From NCBI GenBank assembly GCA_017883385.1, contig JADGNQ010000007.1, positions 1 to 64,000 on the forward strand: DNA of 64,000 bases. Direction: 5' to 3'. Below the pieces are notes generated by a model, which saw only the letters and a program-made list of their open reading frames with translations, was not told where the DNA came from and did not search any database. Positions 61,676 through 64,000 of the stretch are shown here, in pieces; the stretch's first letter is position 1, and every line of letters begins with the position of its first letter. The position numbers and the translations under genes were made by a program. Source of the stretch: Candidatus Sulfotelmatobacter sp. (GTDB lineage Bacteria; Acidobacteriota; Terriglobia; Terriglobales; Acidobacteriaceae).

Positions 61676-62233
61676 ATGCCGCAGGAAGTCGAAGTCAAAT
61701 TTCAAGTTAAGGACTTGCAGGCGCTGCGCCGCAAGTTGCAAGCGTCAGGCTTTCGTTTGGTCACGCCTCGCACTCACGAAATGAACACGCTATACGACCT
61801 TCCCGGCGGAGTGTTGCGAGCGCGAGGGCAACTGTTACGCCTGCGAAAGTATGGTCAGGCCTGGACGCTTACCCATAAGAGCGGCGGCAAGAAAGCGCGG
61901 CACAGCAGCCGTATCGAGCTAGAGACCGGCGTCGTCGACGGAAAGCAGATGGACGCGATCCTGCGAGGATTGGGATATGCGCCGTCGTTCCTCTACGAGA
62001 AATTCCGCGCGGAGTGGACCGATGGCAAGGGTCAGGTGGTCGTGGACGAAACTCCTATCGGGAAGTTCTGCGAGATCGAGGGCCCGCCTCGATGGATTGA
62101 CGCAACCGCGAAGAAGCTGAGAGTAAACGCAGCGGATTACATCACGAAAAATTACGCGACGCTATTTTTGGACTGGAAACAGAAGACGCAAAGCCCTGCC
62201 GAGGAAATGACATTTAGAGCGGTGCGTAAGTAG
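61676..62233 (+). CDS. CYTH-domain phosphatase/cyclase (class IV cyclase-like)
   Basis: A 185-residue CYTH protein. The signature E-x-E-x-K is EVEVKF at residues 4-9. It is followed by RLRKYGQAWTLTHKSG, SRIELETGVVD, EKFRAEWTD, VVVDETPIGKFCEIEGPP and WIDATAKKLRV. Inorganic triphosphatase and adenylate cyclase (CyaB, thermostable class IV) share this fold, and the eight-strand tunnel residues are all present. The real substrate is unknown. The gene follows the MFS transporter by 12 bases and may be co-transcribed. Confidence 0.9.
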   Translation: MPQEVEVKFQVKDLQALRRKLQASGFRLVTPRTHEMNTLYDLPGGVLRARGQLLRLRKYGQAWTLTHKSGGKKARHSSRIELETGVVDGKQMDAILRGLGYAPSFLYEKFRAEWTDGKGQVVVDETPIGKFCEIEGPPRWIDATAKKLRVNAADYITKNYATLFLDWKQKTQSPAEEMTFRAVRK

Positions 62234-62234
62234 A

Positions 62235-62252
62235 GACGTTGCTTGCAACGTC
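62235..62252 (+). terminator. Hairpin between the CYTH and secA genes
   Basis: gacgttgc and gcaacgtc form a perfect 8-bp stem with a 2-base loop just after the CYTH stop at 62233. The genes converge here. The following run is only tcttcac, so termination is plausible but not strong. Confidence 0.6.
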
Positions 62253-62276
62253 TTCACCGGCGCCCTCTGACCTCTC

Positions 62277-64000
62277 CTAGGCCCCGTGGCACTTCTTGTA
62301 CTTCTTGCCCGACCCACAAGGGCAAGGATCGTTCCGCCCAACTTTCTCCTGCCCGCGGACGACCTGCTGCACTGGTTGCGCGTCGCCCGCGCCAGCCATA
62401 CGCGCTTGTTCGAGTTCCCGCCGCTTGCGGCGCATGAAGGCTTCTTCCAGTTCATCGGCGGAAGTCGACACCATGCGCGAAGGACGTCGCCCGTTCCCAT
62501 CCCCACCATGCTGAACTGGAACTCCTGAGTCCGGCGCTTGCCCGGCAGGCGCATTCGGGGGCGGACCACCTGCGCCCGCATCCGGCGGCCGTTCCAGAAT
62601 CTGCATCAGATAGAGATAGCGGACCGTGTCTTCCTGGAAACGCTGCATCATCGCTTCGAACATGTCGAACGATTCTTTTTTGTACTCGACCAGCGGATCG
62701 TGCTGGCCATAGCCGCGCAGGCCGATGCCCTCCTTGAGGTGATCCATGCTCAGCAGGTGATCTTTCCACTGCTGGTCGATGACGCTCAGCATGATCATGC
62801 GCTCGTGGTGGCGCATTGCCTCCGGCCCAATGAGTTTTTCTTTTGCGTCGTAACGCTCTTTGAGTTTCTCGAAAACGGCGTCGCCCAGTTCCTGCCGGTT
62901 CAGATGCTCGGCCTTTACGCCCTCGGCGAGGAAGTCGACGCCGAATCGCGTGAACACTGCGTCCTTCAAGCCCTTGAGGTTCCAGTCATCGGCGTGCGCT
63001 TTGGCGGGACAATACTGCTCCAGCAGCTCCGCGAGAATGGCCGAGACGTAATCCTCGAGGATCAGATCTTTCTGATCCATCCCTTCGAGCAGCCGGCGTC
63101 GCAGACCATACACGGCTTCGCGCTGCTTGTTCATCACGTCGTCGTATTCAAGCAGGTGCTTGCGCGATTCGAAGTGCTGCCCTTCCACCGCTTTCTGCGC
63201 CGTTTCAATACGCCGGGTGATGAGCTTTGACTCGATCGGAATGCCTTCTTCCATTCCCAGGCGTTCGAGCAGTTTCGAGACCCACTCCTTGGCGAAAATG
63301 CGCATCAGGTCATCTTCCAGCGCGAGGTAGAAACGCGACGACCCGGGATCGCCCTGCCGGCCGGCGCGCCCGCGGAGCTGGTTGTCAATACGGCGCGACT
63401 CGTGCCGCTCCGTGCCAAGGATATGCAAGCCGCCGACGGCGGTCACTTCGTCGTGTTCTACGTCGGTCTGGGCTTTGTAGCGGGTGAGCGCCTCGGCCCA
63501 CTTGTCGGTCGGAACGGTGTATTCGTTGCCGTTGTAGTAGAAGATGGAAGTCTCGCCATCCTCCTGCGGCCCTTCAATCTTGCCCTGCGCCACGCGCAAC
63601 TGCTGCGCGATTCCCTTCTTCACCATTTCCTGCTTGGCCATGAATTCAGGATTGCCACCCAGCAGGATGTCGGTACCGCGGCCGGCCATGTTGGTCGCGA
63701 TCGTGACCATGCCCTTGCGTCCGGCCTGGGCGACAATCTCGGCCTCGCGCTCGTGGAATTTGGCGTTCAGCACGACGTGCTTGATGCCTTTCTTCTTCAG
63801 CAGGTCCGACAGCCGCTCGGATTTCTCGACCGACGTGGTGCCGACCAGCACTGGCTGCCCCGTCATGGCGAGCTGCTGGATTTCGTCAGCCGCAGCAAAA
63901 TATTTTTCTTTCTCCGTGCGGTAAACAACGTCAGGATTCTCGACGCGCCGCATCTCCTTGTTGGTCGGAATCACCACAACTTCCAGCTTGTAAATCTTGT
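62277..64000 (-). CDS. secA: Protein translocase ATPase SecA, N-terminus outside window
   Basis: The 3' part of secA, about 574 residues. The frame is open to the window edge ([16 protein letters not shown] precedes the ORF start at 63977). It has the nucleotide-binding domain 2 segment ([63 protein letters not shown]). The helical wing/scaffold domain follows ([46 protein letters not shown]). The extreme C-terminus is a Zn-binding SEC-C motif ([16 protein letters not shown]). It drives Sec-dependent export. Length and motifs are normal. Confidence 0.97.
   Translation of the reverse strand, partial: KIYKLEVVVIPTNKEMRRVENPDVVYRTEKEKYFAAADEIQQLAMTGQPVLVGTTSVEKSERLSDLLKKKGIKHVVLNAKFHEREAEIVAQAGRKGMVTIATNMAGRGTDILLGGNPEFMAKQEMVKKGIAQQLRVAQGKIEGPQEDGETSIFYYNGNEYTVPTDKWAEALTRYKAQTDVEHDEVTAVGGLHILGTERHESRRIDNQLRGRAGRQGDPGSSRFYLALEDDLMRIFAKEWVSKLLERLGMEEGIPIESKLITRRIETAQKAVEGQHFESRKHLLEYDDVMNKQREAVYGLRRRLLEGMDQKDLILEDYVSAILAELLEQYCPAKAHADDWNLKGLKDAVFTRFGVDFLAEGVKAEHLNRQELGDAVFEKLKERYDAKEKLIGPEAMRHHERMIMLSVIDQQWKDHLLSMDHLKEGIGLRGYGQHDPLVEYKKESFDMFEAMMQRFQEDTVRYLYLMQILERPPDAGAGGPPPNAPAGQAPDSGVPVQHGGDGNGRRPSRMVSTSADELEEAFMRRKRRELEQARMAGAGDAQPVQQVVRGQEKVGRNDPCPCGSGKKYKKCHGA

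Noticed and set aside
1-64000. CRISPR arrays, rRNA genes or intact insertion sequences
   Set aside because: No regularly spaced repeats, no ribosomal RNA segments and no complete transposase gene could be seen.

Overview
The window looks like a chromosomal segment of a soil-type Acidobacteriota (Terriglobia/Koribacter-like). This rests on several things: a GC-rich composition, an Oar-type TonB-dependent receptor with an N-terminal carboxypeptidase-regulatory domain, CocE/NonD hydrolases, TolB-propeller/CehA proteins, a secretin fused to a cohesin domain, many secreted glycoside hydrolases and peptidases, and several families of short dispersed palindromic repeats between genes. No taxonomic marker was searched, so this is an inference from gene content.

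Layout. 1-10 kb is a carbohydrate block: a glycosidase-like fragment cut by the window edge, a secreted beta-helix protein, a Tat-exported TIM-barrel protein, a divergent M24-fold protein, a GH2 exo-beta-glucosaminidase and a Rieske oxygenase. 10-17 kb carries a CocE hydrolase, a TolB-propeller/CehA metallohydrolase and a YtrA-type GntR regulator with its two-gene ABC exporter. 17-18.2 kb is a decayed island scar: a truncated tyrosine recombinase beside tRNA-Phe. 18-26.5 kb holds a small secreted protein, PepA, an M1 peptidase, a membrane protein, an AsmA-like protein, and an Smr-domain gene immediately and in frame behind smpB. 26.8-30.3 kb encodes a secretin-cohesin protein and two pseudopilins bracketed by direct repeats. 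31-39 kb has the Oar-type receptor and a histidine-utilisation pair (hutU, hutI) interrupted by a GH10 xylanase gene. 39-49 kb has an M1 aminopeptidase, another CocE hydrolase, a zinc alcohol dehydrogenase, a patatin/Omp85 autotransporter-like protein and a tandem pair of unrecognised secreted proteins. 49-64 kb is more housekeeping: an alpha/beta hydrolase, argS, larC, metG, a TatD nuclease, YajQ, a polyprenyl diphosphate synthase, DedA-rhodanese, a DUF1569 protein, an MFS transporter, a CYTH enzyme and secA (cut by the window edge).

Most notable signal. The DedA-rhodanese fusion (58709-59680) is interrupted by a single in-frame UGA exactly where the rhodanese catalytic cysteine is expected. 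The rhodanese continues intact in the same frame afterwards, and a GC-rich hairpin with a GGGU-containing loop lies about 21 nt downstream, as in a bacterial SECIS. A selenocysteine rhodanese is the most economical reading. A structured, terminator-ended non-coding segment lies just upstream.

Other structure. There are at least four short repeat families. One has a 14-base copy inserted in frame into argS, identical to an intergenic copy after larC. An Smr-domain reading frame after smpB lacks any canonical start codon. No CRISPR array, rRNA or intact insertion sequence was seen.
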